The translations under genes were made by a program, and so were the position numbers. This document shows positions 44,233 to 53,376 of a DNA stretch of 64,000 nt, one piece after another (the stretch's first letter is position 1; each line of letters opens with the position of its first letter). The DNA lies in assembly GCA_027315345.1 (NCBI GenBank), contig DAHUYE010000085.1, positions 84,507 to 148,506 of the forward strand, read 5' to 3'. The stretch comes from Actinomycetota bacterium (lineage in GTDB: Bacteria > Actinomycetota > Acidimicrobiia > Acidimicrobiales > JAJPHE01). The notes beneath the pieces are model-generated. The model did not search any database. It saw nothing but the letters and a program-made list of their open reading frames with translations, and had not been told where the DNA came from.

Positions 44233-46014
44233 GTGGCACGGATACGTAGGCCTTTCCGGATTGGAGCGGCCCTGCTGGTTATCGGGTTGGCGGCGGCCGC
44301 CTGCGGCAGCTCCAGTACCAAGTCGAGCTCGACCTCGACGACTTCAGGCTCGACTACGGCGGTCAAGAAGGGCGGCAACCTCACCTTCGCCCTGGATGAG
44401 AACCTGGTCGGTTTCAACGTCAACACCTCAGCGGCCAACGAGTACGTGCTTCAGGAGATCCTCGACCAGGTCTGGCCCCAGTCCTTCCTGATCAATGCCA
44501 GCGCTACCCCCTACCTCAACACCGAGTTGCTGCAGAGCGCCAGTGAGACCAGCACCAGCCCCCAGACCATCGTCTACAAGCTGAATCCCAAGGCCAAGTG
44601 GAGCGACGGCCAGCCCATTGACGCCTGGGACTTCTGGTACAACTGGCAGGCTCAGAGCGGTGCCTCCAACGTCACCGACATCGACGGTAAGCCCTTCGAT
44701 GACGCCAGCACCACCGGTTACAACCAGATCAAGTCGATTACCGCCGCCGATCCCGCCAGCGGTTCCTGCGCTCCGTCGACGGCCATCAAGGGCATCCCGA
44801 CCACCATCGCCTGTGGCAATGGTGACACCATCACGGTGACCTTCTCCACGCCCTTCGCCGACTGGCGCAGCCTGTTCGGTGATCTGGTCCCCGCTCACGA
44901 GGTGGCCGCGGGTACCAGCTGGAACTCCGGCTTCAACGACCCGACCAAGGTCCTCTCCGGCAGCTGGTACGAGATCTCCAAGTACACCGAGAACCAGTCC
45001 CTGGTCCTGACCCGAAACCCGCAGTACTGGGGCACTCCGGGCAACCTGGACACCATCACCTTCCAGATCTTCAACGGTGACACCCAGGCCGCACCCGCCC
45101 TCCAGAACGGGGAGGTCCAGCTCATCAGTCCGCTGCAGACCGACCTTTCCATCGTCCAGCAGGTGAAGCAGATCCCGGCTATCACCACCAAGATCTACGG
45201 TGGCCTGGAGTTCCAGCACATCGACTTCAACCAGTCGGATCCGTATCTGGCCCTGCTGCCGGTCCGCCAGGCCATCGCCCTGGGCACCGACCGTAAGCAG
45301 ATCGTGCAGCGGACGGTCGGGGAATTCGACCCCAGCATCGTCCCGCTGGGCAACCACATGCTGGTCCCGGGCCAGCCCGGCTACCAGGACAACGGCACCG
45401 CCTACGAGAGCGTGGACGTGACCAAGGCCAAGTCCCTGCTGGAGTCCGCCGGCATGACCATGGCCTCCGACGGCTACTTCCAGCCCAAGACCGGTCCCCA
45501 GGCCGGTAAGGACCTGACCTTCACCATCAAGTCCACCAGCGGCAACAGCCTGCGGGCCAACATCGAGCAGCTCTTCCAGGCGGATATGAAGGCAATCGGC
45601 ATCAATATCCAGATCGCCAACGAGCCGGCCGCCACTCTGTTCGGGACCGACCTGCCCAAGGGCCAGTACCAGCTGGCCCTGTTCGCCTGGGTGTCGACCC
45701 CGTTCGAGTCGGGTAACCAGTCCATCTACTGCTCCTACACCAACGCCGCCAACTGCGGGTCGAACTGGGTCCACTACGCCAACCCGGCCGTGGACAAGCT
45801 GCTGGCCGCCGGCGCCACTGCGGCCAGCCCCAGTGCGGAGCAGAGCGACTTCCAGCAGGCCGACGTGCTGCTCTGGAAGGACATGGTGACCCTGCCTCTC
45901 TTCCAGGGGGTCGAGCTCACCGCTTGGTCGAACAACTACGCCAACATCGTGCCCAACCCGTCTAGCGTCGGTATTCCCTGGAACGCCCAGCTATGGGGGG
46001 CCAAGGCCTCCTGA
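44233..46014 (+). CDS. ABC importer substrate-binding lipoprotein (family 5, oligopeptide type)
   Basis: Outer-face receptor of the importer encoded downstream. A lipoprotein signal (MARIRRPFRIGAALLVIGLA, then AAAC) gives lipidated Cys24, followed by a Ser/Thr-rich tether. The mature 570 residues are a family-5 binding fold (NLTFALDENLVGFNVNTS, WSDGQPIDAWDFWYNWQA, LVLTRNPQYWG, RQAIALGTDRKQI). Start is GTG 44233, five bases after AGGTGGTC; the frame continues upstream to 44125 but without a signal. Peptide or other small ligand cannot be told apart. Confidence 0.92.
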   Translation: MARIRRPFRIGAALLVIGLAAAACGSSSTKSSSTSTTSGSTTAVKKGGNLTFALDENLVGFNVNTSAANEYVLQEILDQVWPQSFLINASATPYLNTELLQSASETSTSPQTIVYKLNPKAKWSDGQPIDAWDFWYNWQAQSGASNVTDIDGKPFDDASTTGYNQIKSITAADPASGSCAPSTAIKGIPTTIACGNGDTITVTFSTPFADWRSLFGDLVPAHEVAAGTSWNSGFNDPTKVLSGSWYEISKYTENQSLVLTRNPQYWGTPGNLDTITFQIFNGDTQAAPALQNGEVQLISPLQTDLSIVQQVKQIPAITTKIYGGLEFQHIDFNQSDPYLALLPVRQAIALGTDRKQIVQRTVGEFDPSIVPLGNHMLVPGQPGYQDNGTAYESVDVTKAKSLLESAGMTMASDGYFQPKTGPQAGKDLTFTIKSTSGNSLRANIEQLFQADMKAIGINIQIANEPAATLFGTDLPKGQYQLALFAWVSTPFESGNQSIYCSYTNAANCGSNWVHYANPAVDKLLAAGATAASPSAEQSDFQQADVLLWKDMVTLPLFQGVELTAWSNNYANIVPNPSSVGIPWNAQLWGAKAS

Positions 46015-46040
46015 GGCCGGGATAAATCAAGCAGACGTGA

Positions 46041-46083
46041 ACAAAGGGGCGGTCCGGGTGCAGGTCCCGGACCGCCCCTTTGT
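46041..46083 (+). terminator. strong intrinsic terminator after the binding-protein gene
   Basis: An 18-bp perfect inverted repeat (46041-46058 and 46066-46083) with a 7-base loop. It is GC-rich in the middle and has A-run and T-run ends, so it can act in both directions. It separates the binding-protein gene from its permease genes. Confidence 0.9.
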
Positions 46084-46115
46084 CGCGCCAGACCGCCTCT
46101 AAGCTCGGAAACCGA

Positions 46116-47093
46116 ATGCTCGCCTACATCATCCGGCGCCTGGCCTACAGCGTGGTGGTTCTGTTCTTGTCCACCGTCCTGGTGTTCGTCCTGGTGGCCG
46201 AGTCCGGAGATCCCCTGGCCATCCTCCGCTCCAACCCCCACGTCAGCCACGCCACCATCGCCGTCCGGGAGAAGCTTCTTCATCTCAATCTGCCTCTCTG
46301 GGACCGCTACTGGTACTGGTTCTCCCACGCCATCCGAGGCGACTTCGGTCAGACCATCGCCTATCAGCCGGTCGGCCAGCAGCTCTGGCAGCACTTCGGG
46401 GTGACCCTGCGCATGGTCATCCTCGCCACCCTGATCGCCACCGTGGCCGGTATCGGGATGGGCGTTTTTGCGGCCCTGCGCAACGGCCGGGTCGGGGACC
46501 GGGCCTCGATGACCCTCAACTTCCTCTTCCTGTCGATACCCACCTTCGTGATCGGTCTGCTCCTGAAGGAGTTCGTGGCCATCCCGCTCAATCAACACGT
46601 CAACCGGATCGTCTTCTACACCAGCGGGGAGCAGAGCCCGACGCTGACCGGCGGCTTCTTCTCCCGGTTGCCCGACTACGCCGCCCACACCGCCTTGCCG
46701 GTCATAACCCTGGTCCTGATCACCTATTCGGCCTGGGCCATCTACCAACGCTCGGCCACCCTGGACGCCATCGACAGCGATTTTGTCCGTCTGGCCCGGG
46801 CCAAGGGCATATCCCCGGGCCGGGTACTGACCCGCCACGTGGTCCGCAACGCCCTCATTCCAGTCACGACGGTCATAGCCTTGGACTTTGCCGGGGTATT
46901 GGGCGGAGCCATCGTCACCGAGCAGGTTTTCAACTGGCAGGGGATGGGCACCTGGTTCATTCAGGGCGTCAGCACTCTGGATATAAATATCGTCCTGGCC
47001 TACCTGTTGATTACGGCCGTCTTCGTCATCGGCTTCAACCTGCTGGCCGACATCCTCTACGCCGTGCTTGACCCCAGGATCCGATATGACTGA
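46116..47093 (+). CDS. ABC importer permease, DppB/OppB type
   Basis: First membrane subunit of the importer. 325 residues, six membrane helices beginning YIIRRLAYSVVVLFLSTVLV, with a periplasmic loop about 35-90 and the EAA loop DSDFVRLARAKGISPGRVLTRHVVRNAL near 215-245 that contacts the ATPase. ATG at 46116 chosen because it begins directly at helix one. TAAGCT (46100-46105) ten bases upstream may be a -10 element giving a fresh start after the terminator. Confidence 0.92.
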   Translation: MLAYIIRRLAYSVVVLFLSTVLVFVLVAESGDPLAILRSNPHVSHATIAVREKLLHLNLPLWDRYWYWFSHAIRGDFGQTIAYQPVGQQLWQHFGVTLRMVILATLIATVAGIGMGVFAALRNGRVGDRASMTLNFLFLSIPTFVIGLLLKEFVAIPLNQHVNRIVFYTSGEQSPTLTGGFFSRLPDYAAHTALPVITLVLITYSAWAIYQRSATLDAIDSDFVRLARAKGISPGRVLTRHVVRNALIPVTTVIALDFAGVLGGAIVTEQVFNWQGMGTWFIQGVSTLDINIVLAYLLITAVFVIGFNLLADILYAVLDPRIRYD

Positions 47094-48126
47094 GCCGTTC
47101 GTGCCCCCGAGCCGGACCGACGAGGGATCCCGGGCCGCCCTGACCGAGGGCGATCTGGATGTCACCGGCCTGTCGGGGGGGACCCAATCCGCTCCTCATG
47201 AGCACCCCCGTGCGGGAGTCGAAGTACCGGCCCTGGACCAGCACGGCCTGGACAGCCAGGACGGGAAGGTGAAGGGCCAGACCCGTCTGGTGGCCCGGCG
47301 CTTCTTTCATCAGCCGATGGCAGTGGGTGGTCTGATTCTCTTCGCCCTCTTGGGCATTGCGTCCTCGGTCATCGGTCATGTCTGGAAGTACTCGTACTCA
47401 CAGATCACCAATCAATTTGCCGCCGGGCCCAGCGGTGCTCACCCGTTCGGGGTCGATGACATCGGCCATGACCTCATGGCCCAGGTGGCCCGGGGTGTGG
47501 AGAAGGACATCCAGACGGCCCTACTGGTCGCTCTCATCGCCATGGTCATCGGCACCACCATCGGCGCCATCGCCGGCTACTACCGGAACTTCGCCGATAA
47601 CCTGCTCATGCGCTTCGTAGACTTGGTGCTCTCGGTGCCGATTCTGGCCGTACTCATCGTCCTGGGACATCTGGTGTCCCGGCAGGCGGGCAACTGGTTC
47701 TGGGTGGCGGTCATCATCGGTGTGCTGGCCTGGACCTACGTGGCTCGATTGGTCCGGGCCGACTTCCTGTCCCTGCGGGAGCGGGACTTCATCGAGGCGG
47801 CCCGGGCCCTGGGTTCGACCAACCGCCGCATCATCCTGCGGCACATGCTGCCCAATGCCATCGGCCCCATCATCGTCAACGGCACCCTGACGGTGGCCAC
47901 CAGCATCATCCTCGAGTCCACTTTGTCCTATCTCGGTCTCGGCATCCAGCCCCCGGAGGTCTCCCTGGGCACCCTGGTGGCCTCGGGTCAGAGCTCCGCC
48001 ACCACCCAGTGGTGGCTGTTCGTCTTCCCGGCCGGATTCCTGGTCCTGCTGATCCTGTGCATCTTTCTGGTCGGCGACGGCTTGCGTGAGGCGCTGGATC
48101 CGAAGAAGACCCGGGTGCGGGCGTGA
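47086..48126 (+). CDS. ABC importer permease, DppC/OppC type
   Basis: Second membrane subunit, 346 residues. An unusually long, charged cytosolic lead (about 75 residues, TEPFVPPSRTDEGSRAA) precedes the first helix. The rest is typical: HPFGVDDIGHDLMAQVARGV, five more helices, and the EAA loop DFIEAARALGSTNRRIILRHMLPN. ATG at 47086 overlaps the DppB stop by eight bases. Confidence 0.92.
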   Translation: MTEPFVPPSRTDEGSRAALTEGDLDVTGLSGGTQSAPHEHPRAGVEVPALDQHGLDSQDGKVKGQTRLVARRFFHQPMAVGGLILFALLGIASSVIGHVWKYSYSQITNQFAAGPSGAHPFGVDDIGHDLMAQVARGVEKDIQTALLVALIAMVIGTTIGAIAGYYRNFADNLLMRFVDLVLSVPILAVLIVLGHLVSRQAGNWFWVAVIIGVLAWTYVARLVRADFLSLRERDFIEAARALGSTNRRIILRHMLPNAIGPIIVNGTLTVATSIILESTLSYLGLGIQPPEVSLGTLVASGQSSATTQWWLFVFPAGFLVLLILCIFLVGDGLREALDPKKTRVRA

Positions 48127-49202
48127 CCAGCTCCGATCCGTTCGCACCGGTGCTGGACATCCAGGATCTGCACGTCGATTTCCCCACCGGGGAGGGCGCG
48201 GTTCATGCCGTCCGTGGTGTCGACCTGCAGGTCGCCCCGGGGGAGGTGGTGGGCATCGTGGGCGAATCGGGGTCGGGCAAGTCCGTCACGGCTCTGTCCG
48301 CCATGGGACTCCTGCCCCGCCAGGCCCGCACCCGCGGCGGCGTGCGGGTTAAGGGTCAGGAGGTCCTGGGGGTAGGGGAGCGGGCCCTGATGGGTGTACG
48401 GGGCCGGACCATCAGCATGATCTTCCAGGATCCGATGACCTCCCTCAACCCGGTCTATTCGGTGGGCTGGCAGATAGCCGAGGCCCTTCGGGCCCACCAG
48501 AAACTGACCAAGGCGGAGGCCTTTGAGCGGGCCGTTCAGCTGCTCACCCTGGTCGGCATACCCCGGCCCCGGGAGAGGGCGGCCGATTATCCCCATGCCT
48601 TCTCCGGCGGCATGCGCCAGCGGGTCGTGATCGCCATCGCCATGGCCAACGACCCCGAGATCATCCTGGCCGATGAGCCCACCACCGCCCTGGATGTGAC
48701 CGTCCAGGCTCAGATCCTCGAGGCCCTCAAGAAGGCTCTGGAGGAAACCCGGGCCGCCCTTCTGCTGATCACCCACGACCTGGGGGTGGTGGCCGGCCTG
48801 GCCGACCGGGTGGTGGTGATGTACGCCGGGCGGGCGGTGGAGACCGGGAGCGTGGATGACATCTTCTACCGTCCCGGTATGCCTTATACGGTGGGACTGA
48901 TCGGGTCGCTGCCCCGGCTCGACAGCGACGGGACCGAGCGGCTGCGGCCCATACCGGGATCCCCGCCCTCCCTGGTGGGGGATCTGCAGGGATGCCCGTT
49001 CGCACCCCGCTGTCCGATGCGGGTGCCCGAGATCTGCGACTTGGAGGAGCCCGCCCTCCGTCCGGTGGCCAGCCAGGAGGCCGGTCCCCATCTGGCCGCT
49101 TGCCACTTCGCGGACAAGGTGGCCAGCGGCGCCGCCGGCCCCATCTTCGCCGCCACCTCGGCCGATCTCAGCGAGCCGGCTCTGGCCGAGGGCGCCCCAT
49201 GA
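48123..49202 (+). CDS. ABC importer ATPase, DppD/OppD type
   Basis: ATPase subunit with Walker [10 protein letters not shown]-loop [12 protein letters not shown], signature [12 protein letters not shown], Walker [14 protein letters not shown] and switch His in LLITHDLG. The C-terminal oligopeptide domain (about 250-330) carries a Cys cluster, C-x-F-x-P-R-C ... C ... C, which in OppD-type proteins can hold an iron-sulfur cluster. GTGA overlap with the permease gene. Confidence 0.94.
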   Translation: MTSSDPFAPVLDIQDLHVDFPTGEGAVHAVRGVDLQVAPGEVVGIVGESGSGKSVTALSAMGLLPRQARTRGGVRVKGQEVLGVGERALMGVRGRTISMIFQDPMTSLNPVYSVGWQIAEALRAHQKLTKAEAFERAVQLLTLVGIPRPRERAADYPHAFSGGMRQRVVIAIAMANDPEIILADEPTTALDVTVQAQILEALKKALEETRAALLLITHDLGVVAGLADRVVVMYAGRAVETGSVDDIFYRPGMPYTVGLIGSLPRLDSDGTERLRPIPGSPPSLVGDLQGCPFAPRCPMRVPEICDLEEPALRPVASQEAGPHLAACHFADKVASGAAGPIFAATSADLSEPALAEGAP

Positions 49203-50239
49203 GCACCTCAGTGGCAACGCCGCCGGCCGGTCGCCCGGCTCCGACCGGGGCGCCCCTGCTCGAGGTGAAGGATCTGGTCAAGCATTTCCCCCTGCGGGGT
49301 GGGACCGTCCTGAGGCACACGGTCGGGGACATCCACGCTGTATGCGGGGTGAACATCACCGTCCGGCCGGGCGAGACCCTTGGGCTGGTGGGGGAGTCCG
49401 GCTGCGGCAAGTCGACCACCGGGAGGGCCATTCTGCAGCTACTGAAGCCCACCTCGGGGTCGGTGCGCTTCGAAGGAAAGGAGCTGACCGAGCTCGGCTC
49501 GAGAGAGATGCGCACGGTCCGCCGCGATCTGCAGGTCGTCTTCCAGGATCCCTACGCCTCCCTCGATCCCCGGATGCCGGTGGGGGACTCGGTGGGCGAG
49601 GCTCTCCTCATCCACGGCATCGGTGGTAGCCGGGCGGCACAGCGCCAGAAGGTGGCCGACGTGTTCAGGCTGGTCGGCTTGGAGCCGTATCACGCCAACC
49701 GGTATCCCAATGAGTTTTCCGGGGGACAGCGCCAGAGGATCGGCATCGCCCGGGCCTTGATCCTGGACCCGAAGCTGCTGGTCCTGGATGAGCCGGTGTC
49801 GGCGCTGGACGTCTCCATCCAGGCCGGCGTGGTGAATCTGCTGGAGGACCTACAGGAGCGCCTGGGGATCGCCTATCTCTTCATAGCCCACGACCTCTCG
49901 GTGGTGCGCCACATCTCGGACCGGGTGGCGGTGATGTACCTGGGCAAGGTGGTCGAGGAGGGGTCCCGCAGCGACGTCTATGACCAGCCCAGCCATCCCT
50001 ACACCCAGGCCCTGCTGTCGGCCGTCCCTCTCCCTGATCCCCGAGCCGAGCGGGCCCGGTCCCGGATCGTGCTGGAAGGCGACGTTCCCAGCCCGGTGGA
50101 TCCGCCCTCCGGGTGCCGCTTCCGGACCCGGTGCTGGAAGGCCCAGGAGATCTGCGCCCAGCAGGAACCCGAGTTGATCGACCGGGGCCAGGGCCACCCG
50201 GTCGCCTGCCACTTCGCTGAGGTACGAGAGGTCATCTGA
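49199..50239 (+). CDS. ABC importer ATPase, DppF/OppF type
   Basis: Second ATPase, 346 residues. Walker [11 protein letters not shown]-loop [12 protein letters not shown], signature [12 protein letters not shown], Walker [14 protein letters not shown], switch [10 protein letters not shown]-terminal C-x-F-R-T-R-C-W ... C ... C domain as in its partner. ATGA overlap (49199-49202) fixes the start. Together with the previous genes it makes a complete importer; the last chromosomal gene before the tRNA. Confidence 0.94.
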   Translation: MSTSVATPPAGRPAPTGAPLLEVKDLVKHFPLRGGTVLRHTVGDIHAVCGVNITVRPGETLGLVGESGCGKSTTGRAILQLLKPTSGSVRFEGKELTELGSREMRTVRRDLQVVFQDPYASLDPRMPVGDSVGEALLIHGIGGSRAAQRQKVADVFRLVGLEPYHANRYPNEFSGGQRQRIGIARALILDPKLLVLDEPVSALDVSIQAGVVNLLEDLQERLGIAYLFIAHDLSVVRHISDRVAVMYLGKVVEEGSRSDVYDQPSHPYTQALLSAVPLPDPRAERARSRIVLEGDVPSPVDPPSGCRFRTRCWKAQEICAQQEPELIDRGQGHPVACHFAEVREVI

Positions 50240-50315
50240 AGAGCATTGGCCGAGGGCGGGGCACCGGTTCCGGGGAGGTAGTCTGTCGACTCCCCGTTGC
50301 CACGGCAGGGGGCAG

Positions 50316-50399
50316 GTCGGAGTGGCGGAATAGGCAGACGCGCCAGCTTGAGGGGCTGGTGTCCGCAAGGACGTGGGGGTTCAAGTCCCCCCTCCGACA
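50316..50399 (+). tRNA. tRNA-Leu (anticodon GAG), integration site
   Basis: Acceptor GTCGGAG/CTCCGAC, anticodon stem CCAGC/GCTGG with loop TTGAGGG giving GAG (reads CUC/CUU), long variable arm TGTCCGCAAGGACG and T-arm GGGGGTTCAAGTCCCCC. Discriminator A; CCA is not encoded (CGC follows). The T-arm and acceptor 3' strand are the left attachment core of the element to the right, and the tRNA remains intact. Confidence 0.96.
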
Positions 50400-50401
50400 C
50401 G
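50379..50401 (+). mobile_element. attL core (tRNA 3' end)
   Basis: 23 bases from the T-arm to just past the discriminator, repeated without mismatch at 60548-60570. The outer flanks differ (GGGGG before attL, CTGA before attR). Confidence 0.92.
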
Positions 50402-50486
50402 CACCTTTTCGGGGTGCAGGCCCTGGTCAGGGGGGGTGGGGCGGTGAGTGAAAGAGCATCAGATGCCTTCCGCTTCTACCATTCTT

Positions 50487-51188
50487 CTACCTGGAACGCA
50501 TCCTTTGCACCCAAGACATCGCTGCTTGGCTCAGGTCGAAAGAGGCGGGCATCTCCTCGGACAAGACGATGCGACCGCGCAGCATGTTCGGGTTAATCAC
50601 GACCTCCTGCTCCCGGACGTCGCCGAAGATGGCGAGTACCGCCCTTCCCGGCAGTGCCGCTCGGTAGATGCCCACCGGCACCTGATAGAGAGCGCCCACG
50701 TCCTCGGCAAAGGAGCGGGCGCAGTCGGCGTGCATCGTCCACGACAGGCCGCGCCCGCGGCTGGCGAGACTGGCTCCTCGGTACACCGTGAGCGGCCCTT
50801 CGGGAGCGCGGTCGTGCAACGACACGTCGAAGGCGCCCACTTGATAGTCCGGTTCGCCAAAGAGCCTCGTCTGTTCAAGGCGGCACATGAAGCCAGCTGC
50901 CTTGAACATGGATACCCATGTCCGCTCTCCAAGGCACGGCAGGGGTCGCCGGTTGTGTATCCAGACCTCAGGGAGGACGGTCGCTAGGTCGGAATCGGTG
51001 ACCGCACCCTGCCGCCATAAGCGATGCAACAGGCGCGGCACCCGGTCACTCAGCCCTGCGTCCAGGGCCACGCGGACAGCCTGCCAGGCTATGTCAGGGT
51101 CACGGAGTCCTTCTTCGATCTCAGCAAGTAAGCGTTCCTCCTGCTCCCGCTCCTGCCGCATCAGCTCGGCCCACCGAGGATCGGTCAC
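50487..51188 (-). CDS. ADP-ribosyltransferase-like protein (R-S-ExE pattern)
   Basis: A 233-residue soluble protein. Residues 10-90 are a helical, Arg/Glu-rich region. Residues about 115-205 show the order expected of R-S-E ADP-ribosyltransferases: Arg137 in LTVYRGAS, Ser149-Trp-Thr151 in RGLSWTMHADCARSFA, and Glu193-Gln-Glu195 in DVREQEVVIN. If active it would transfer ADP-ribose from NAD to an unknown target. GTG at 51188 overlaps the integrase stop (GTGA), so it belongs to the integrase transcript; no antitoxin-like partner lies next to it. The motif reading is mine and unconfirmed. Confidence 0.6.
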   Translation of the reverse strand: MTDPRWAELMRQEREQEERLLAEIEEGLRDPDIAWQAVRVALDAGLSDRVPRLLHRLWRQGAVTDSDLATVLPEVWIHNRRPLPCLGERTWVSMFKAAGFMCRLEQTRLFGEPDYQVGAFDVSLHDRAPEGPLTVYRGASLASRGRGLSWTMHADCARSFAEDVGALYQVPVGIYRAALPGRAVLAIFGDVREQEVVINPNMLRGRIVLSEEMPASFDLSQAAMSWVQRMRSR

Positions 51189-52378
51189 GCTCCGCCCCCG
51201 AAGATTGACGCGGCCACCTTCTCGGCAGCATCGGACTGCATCCCGGCCGTGACGTGGCTGTACACGTTCAGGGTGACGTTCGTGTTTGCATGGCCCAACC
51301 GCTCGGCAACGACCTTCGGGTGTACACCGGCTTTGAGGGCCAAGGTCGCCCAGGTATGGCGGAGATCGTGGAGTCGAAGCCGGGGGAGTGTGGAGCCGGG
51401 ATGCTCCCGGTTGTAGGCGGACTGCTTGCGGTCGAACTCCCGGCTGAGCCGTTCCGGGTGGTAGGGCCGGCCATCGGGCAGAGTGAAGATGAGCCCCTGG
51501 TCCTGGTAGCCGCTGCCGAGCCGGAGTTTCTCGGCCGCTTGCCGGGCCCGGTGGGAGCGCAGGGCGGCCACGGTGCGGGTATCCAGCTCGATCACCCTGG
51601 ACTTTCCGCTCTTGGTCGCACCTCGCTCGATGCTGTGGTTGATGGCGGTGATGGCCCGGCGGATGGACGCCTTGTTGGCGTCGAAGTCGATGTCCTCCCA
51701 CGTCAGGCCGAGAGCCTCGCCCCGCCGCATTCCCGTGGTGGCCAGGAAGGCCCAGGCGATGTTGTAGCGGTCGCCTTCGGTCCAATCGAGGAACCGGACC
51801 AACTCTGCGCCTGACCACGTGGTCATCTCCGGAGCGGCCTCCTGGGCAGCCTTGTTGCTGGGCGGGTCGGCCGCGTCGGCCACGTTGCGGGCCACCCGCC
51901 CCCAGCGCACGGCGTCTCGTAACGCCCGGTGCAGGATCGTGTGGATGTAGCGGACAGTCCGGGGCGAGAGAGCGCCGGGCCTGCTATCAAGCCGGGCACC
52001 ATCCGTGCGGAGTCGGGCGTAGAGAGCATTCAATCTGGCGCCGTCCAGGTCCCGCAGCTGTACCCCGCCGATCTGGGGAATGACGTGGAGCGCCAAGTAG
52101 CGGCGGTATGACTCGAAGGTCGACGGCCGGACGGTCCCCTTGATGGCCGGCAGCCAGTCGTCGGTTAGGAAGGCAGCCAGCGTTTGCCGCCGCGGAGGGA
52201 CATACGTAGCGGTCTGGATAGTGCCGAGGATCTCGACCCGGGCGGCCTTCGCTTCGGTCATCGTTGTCCACGAGCCGTGCCACTTGCGACGGCGTTTGCC
52301 CGTCTCGGGGTCCGGTCCGAGGTCGATGACGACGTAGTACCTGGTGCCCTTCTTGGCGATGCCTTCTGCGCCCTTCAT
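51185..52378 (-). CDS. int: tyrosine recombinase (integrase)
   Basis: Catalyses integration and excision at tRNA-Leu. 397 residues: N-terminal arm-binding part (AP2-like, KKGTRYYVVIDLGPDPETGKRR), SAM-like core-binding domain about 65-165, and catalytic domain with Arg218 (TTGMRRGEALGL), a Lys near 256-259, His337 and Arg340 in HDLRHTWATLAL, His363 (LGH) and nucleophile Tyr373 (NVYSHV). ATG at 52378 overlaps the repressor stop (ATGA). Lies close to attL, as usual. Confidence 0.96.
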   Translation of the reverse strand: MKGAEGIAKKGTRYYVVIDLGPDPETGKRRRKWHGSWTTMTEAKAARVEILGTIQTATYVPPRRQTLAAFLTDDWLPAIKGTVRPSTFESYRRYLALHVIPQIGGVQLRDLDGARLNALYARLRTDGARLDSRPGALSPRTVRYIHTILHRALRDAVRWGRVARNVADAADPPSNKAAQEAAPEMTTWSGAELVRFLDWTEGDRYNIAWAFLATTGMRRGEALGLTWEDIDFDANKASIRRAITAINHSIERGATKSGKSRVIELDTRTVAALRSHRARQAAEKLRLGSGYQDQGLIFTLPDGRPYHPERLSREFDRKQSAYNREHPGSTLPRLRLHDLRHTWATLALKAGVHPKVVAERLGHANTNVTLNVYSHVTAGMQSDAAEKVAASIFGGGA

Positions 52379-52992
52379 CGGCTTCCCTTCTTCCGGGAGC
52401 GGCGGCGGGTTGCCGGCGTCTCCACTTCCCTACCTGCCTCAAAGGAACCGAGGCTTTGATCCGCAAGGTTCGGCTCGGACCCAACGAGGAGCCGTCCAAG
52501 CTCCTCCCGGGTGAGGACGCCCCAGGGCAGGATGGCTTCCCCCGTCCAGGTCAGGAGGTCGACGACCGGGACGCCTGTGATCCCTGCCAGGGCCAGCACC
52601 TCTACGAGCGTGAAGCGACGTGCGCCCCGGCCGGGCTCAAGGTCGGCGACTGTGTTCTGCCGCCACGGAATCCCTAGACGATCCATCAGGTGAGCGATCG
52701 TCGACTGCGGCAGGCCGTGAGCCTCCCGCCACGCTCGCAGGAACTCGCCCAGGTTGGCATCGATCCCTCCGTGCCCCTTGGCCGCAGCGAGTGCTCGCCG
52801 AATCGCCCACCCCTCGGCCTGAAGTTGGGCCAGGACCGCATTGATCTGATCGGCAGCCCGAGCCAGTTCGTCGCCTCCACCTAGACCGACGGCCTCAGCC
52901 AGATCGCCAGCTTGTCGGCCAAGTTGCTCCTGGAGGGCAACCACCTGGCCCAACCGCTCCTCCAGGTGTGCCTGGTCAGGCCCATCGGTCAC
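52375..52992 (-). CDS. XRE-type helix-turn-helix regulator, probable element repressor
   Basis: A 205-residue protein. Residues 1-75 are helical coiled coil (LEERLGQVVALQEQLGRQAG), probably for dimerisation. The HTH is about 80-145 (LGEFLRAWREAHGLPQSTIA and RQNTVADLEPGRGARRFTLV). A disordered basic tail ends in RRRSRKKGSR. GTG at 52992 is chosen because a good promoter puts the RNA start at that base. Position between integrase and divergent excisionase is that of the master repressor (stl-like) of satellites and temperate phages. Confidence 0.75.
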   Translation of the reverse strand: MTDGPDQAHLEERLGQVVALQEQLGRQAGDLAEAVGLGGGDELARAADQINAVLAQLQAEGWAIRRALAAAKGHGGIDANLGEFLRAWREAHGLPQSTIAHLMDRLGIPWRQNTVADLEPGRGARRFTLVEVLALAGITGVPVVDLLTWTGEAILPWGVLTREELGRLLVGSEPNLADQSLGSFEAGREVETPATRRRSRKKGSR

Positions 52993-52999
52993 CCATAAG

Positions 53000-53028
53000 A
53001 CTCTAGTCCCTGGACACGGAAAAAGCAA
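53000..53028 (-). promoter_or_regulatory. promoter of the repressor-integrase operon
   Basis: On the minus strand TTGCTT (53028-53023), a 17-base spacer and TAGAGT (53005-53000). The expected start, seven bases on, is the GTG at 52992, giving a leaderless mRNA. Confidence 0.65.
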
Positions 53029-53084
53029 TACGGCGCTCGCTGTTCCACGGAAATGTCAGACCCCGCTGGTACGCTTTCGTGGGA

Positions 53085-53096
53085 GAACGTACGTTC
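53085..53096. promoter_or_regulatory. GAAC-N4-GTTC palindrome, SOS-box-like operator
   Basis: GAACGTACGTTC is a perfect 12-bp palindrome in the divergent region, 16 bases before the excisionase start. Its core equals the actinobacterial LexA pattern GAAC-N4-GTTC, though the outer bases are not ideal. It may equally be the site of the element's own repressor. Confidence 0.55.
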
Positions 53097-53112
53097 CATC
53101 AGAGGAGGAAAT

Positions 53113-53376
53113 TTGCCGAACGCCCCCACTAGTAGTGCGAGTCGAGGCCCAGCCGCCCGACCCCGTATTGGCCAGCTAAGGGGTGAGGCCATGCCGGACC
53201 CCGAGCAGACACCCGTCCTGGACATCGAGCCCGCTGGGAGGTTCTTGGGGCTCGGCCGCTCGGCCGCCTATGCGGCCGTGAAGCGTGGCGACATCCCGTC
53301 CCTCCGCTTCGGTGGCCGCATCGTTGTGCCCGTGGCCGCCCTGCGCCGCATGTTGGGTCTGCCAGTCGGCCAATGA
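53113..53376 (+). CDS. excisionase-like HTH protein
   Basis: An 87-residue protein with a C-terminal winged HTH: DIEPAGRFLGLGRSAAYAAV, then KRGDIPSLRFGGRIVVPVAALRRML, the pattern of AlpA/Xis-type excisionases. TTG at 53113 is taken as start because AGAGGAGGAA stands five bases before it; ATG 53053 and ATG 53191 lack such a site. First gene of the rightward operon; its stop overlaps the next ATG. Confidence 0.8.
   Translation: MPNAPTSSASRGPAARPRIGQLRGEAMPDPEQTPVLDIEPAGRFLGLGRSAAYAAVKRGDIPSLRFGGRIVVPVAALRRMLGLPVGQ

Noticed and set aside
48992..49198. Upstream extension of the DppF frame
   Set aside because: Lies inside the DppD C-terminal domain in another frame; ATG 49199 gives the normal N-terminus.
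50402..50418. GCACC/GGTGC hairpin after tRNA-Leu(GAG) as a terminator
   Set aside because: Only a 5-bp stem without a T-run after it; could be part of the attachment region.
53043..53052. TTCC-N2-GGAA as a second operator
   Set aside because: Too short and imperfect at the centre to claim next to the much clearer palindrome at 53085-53096.
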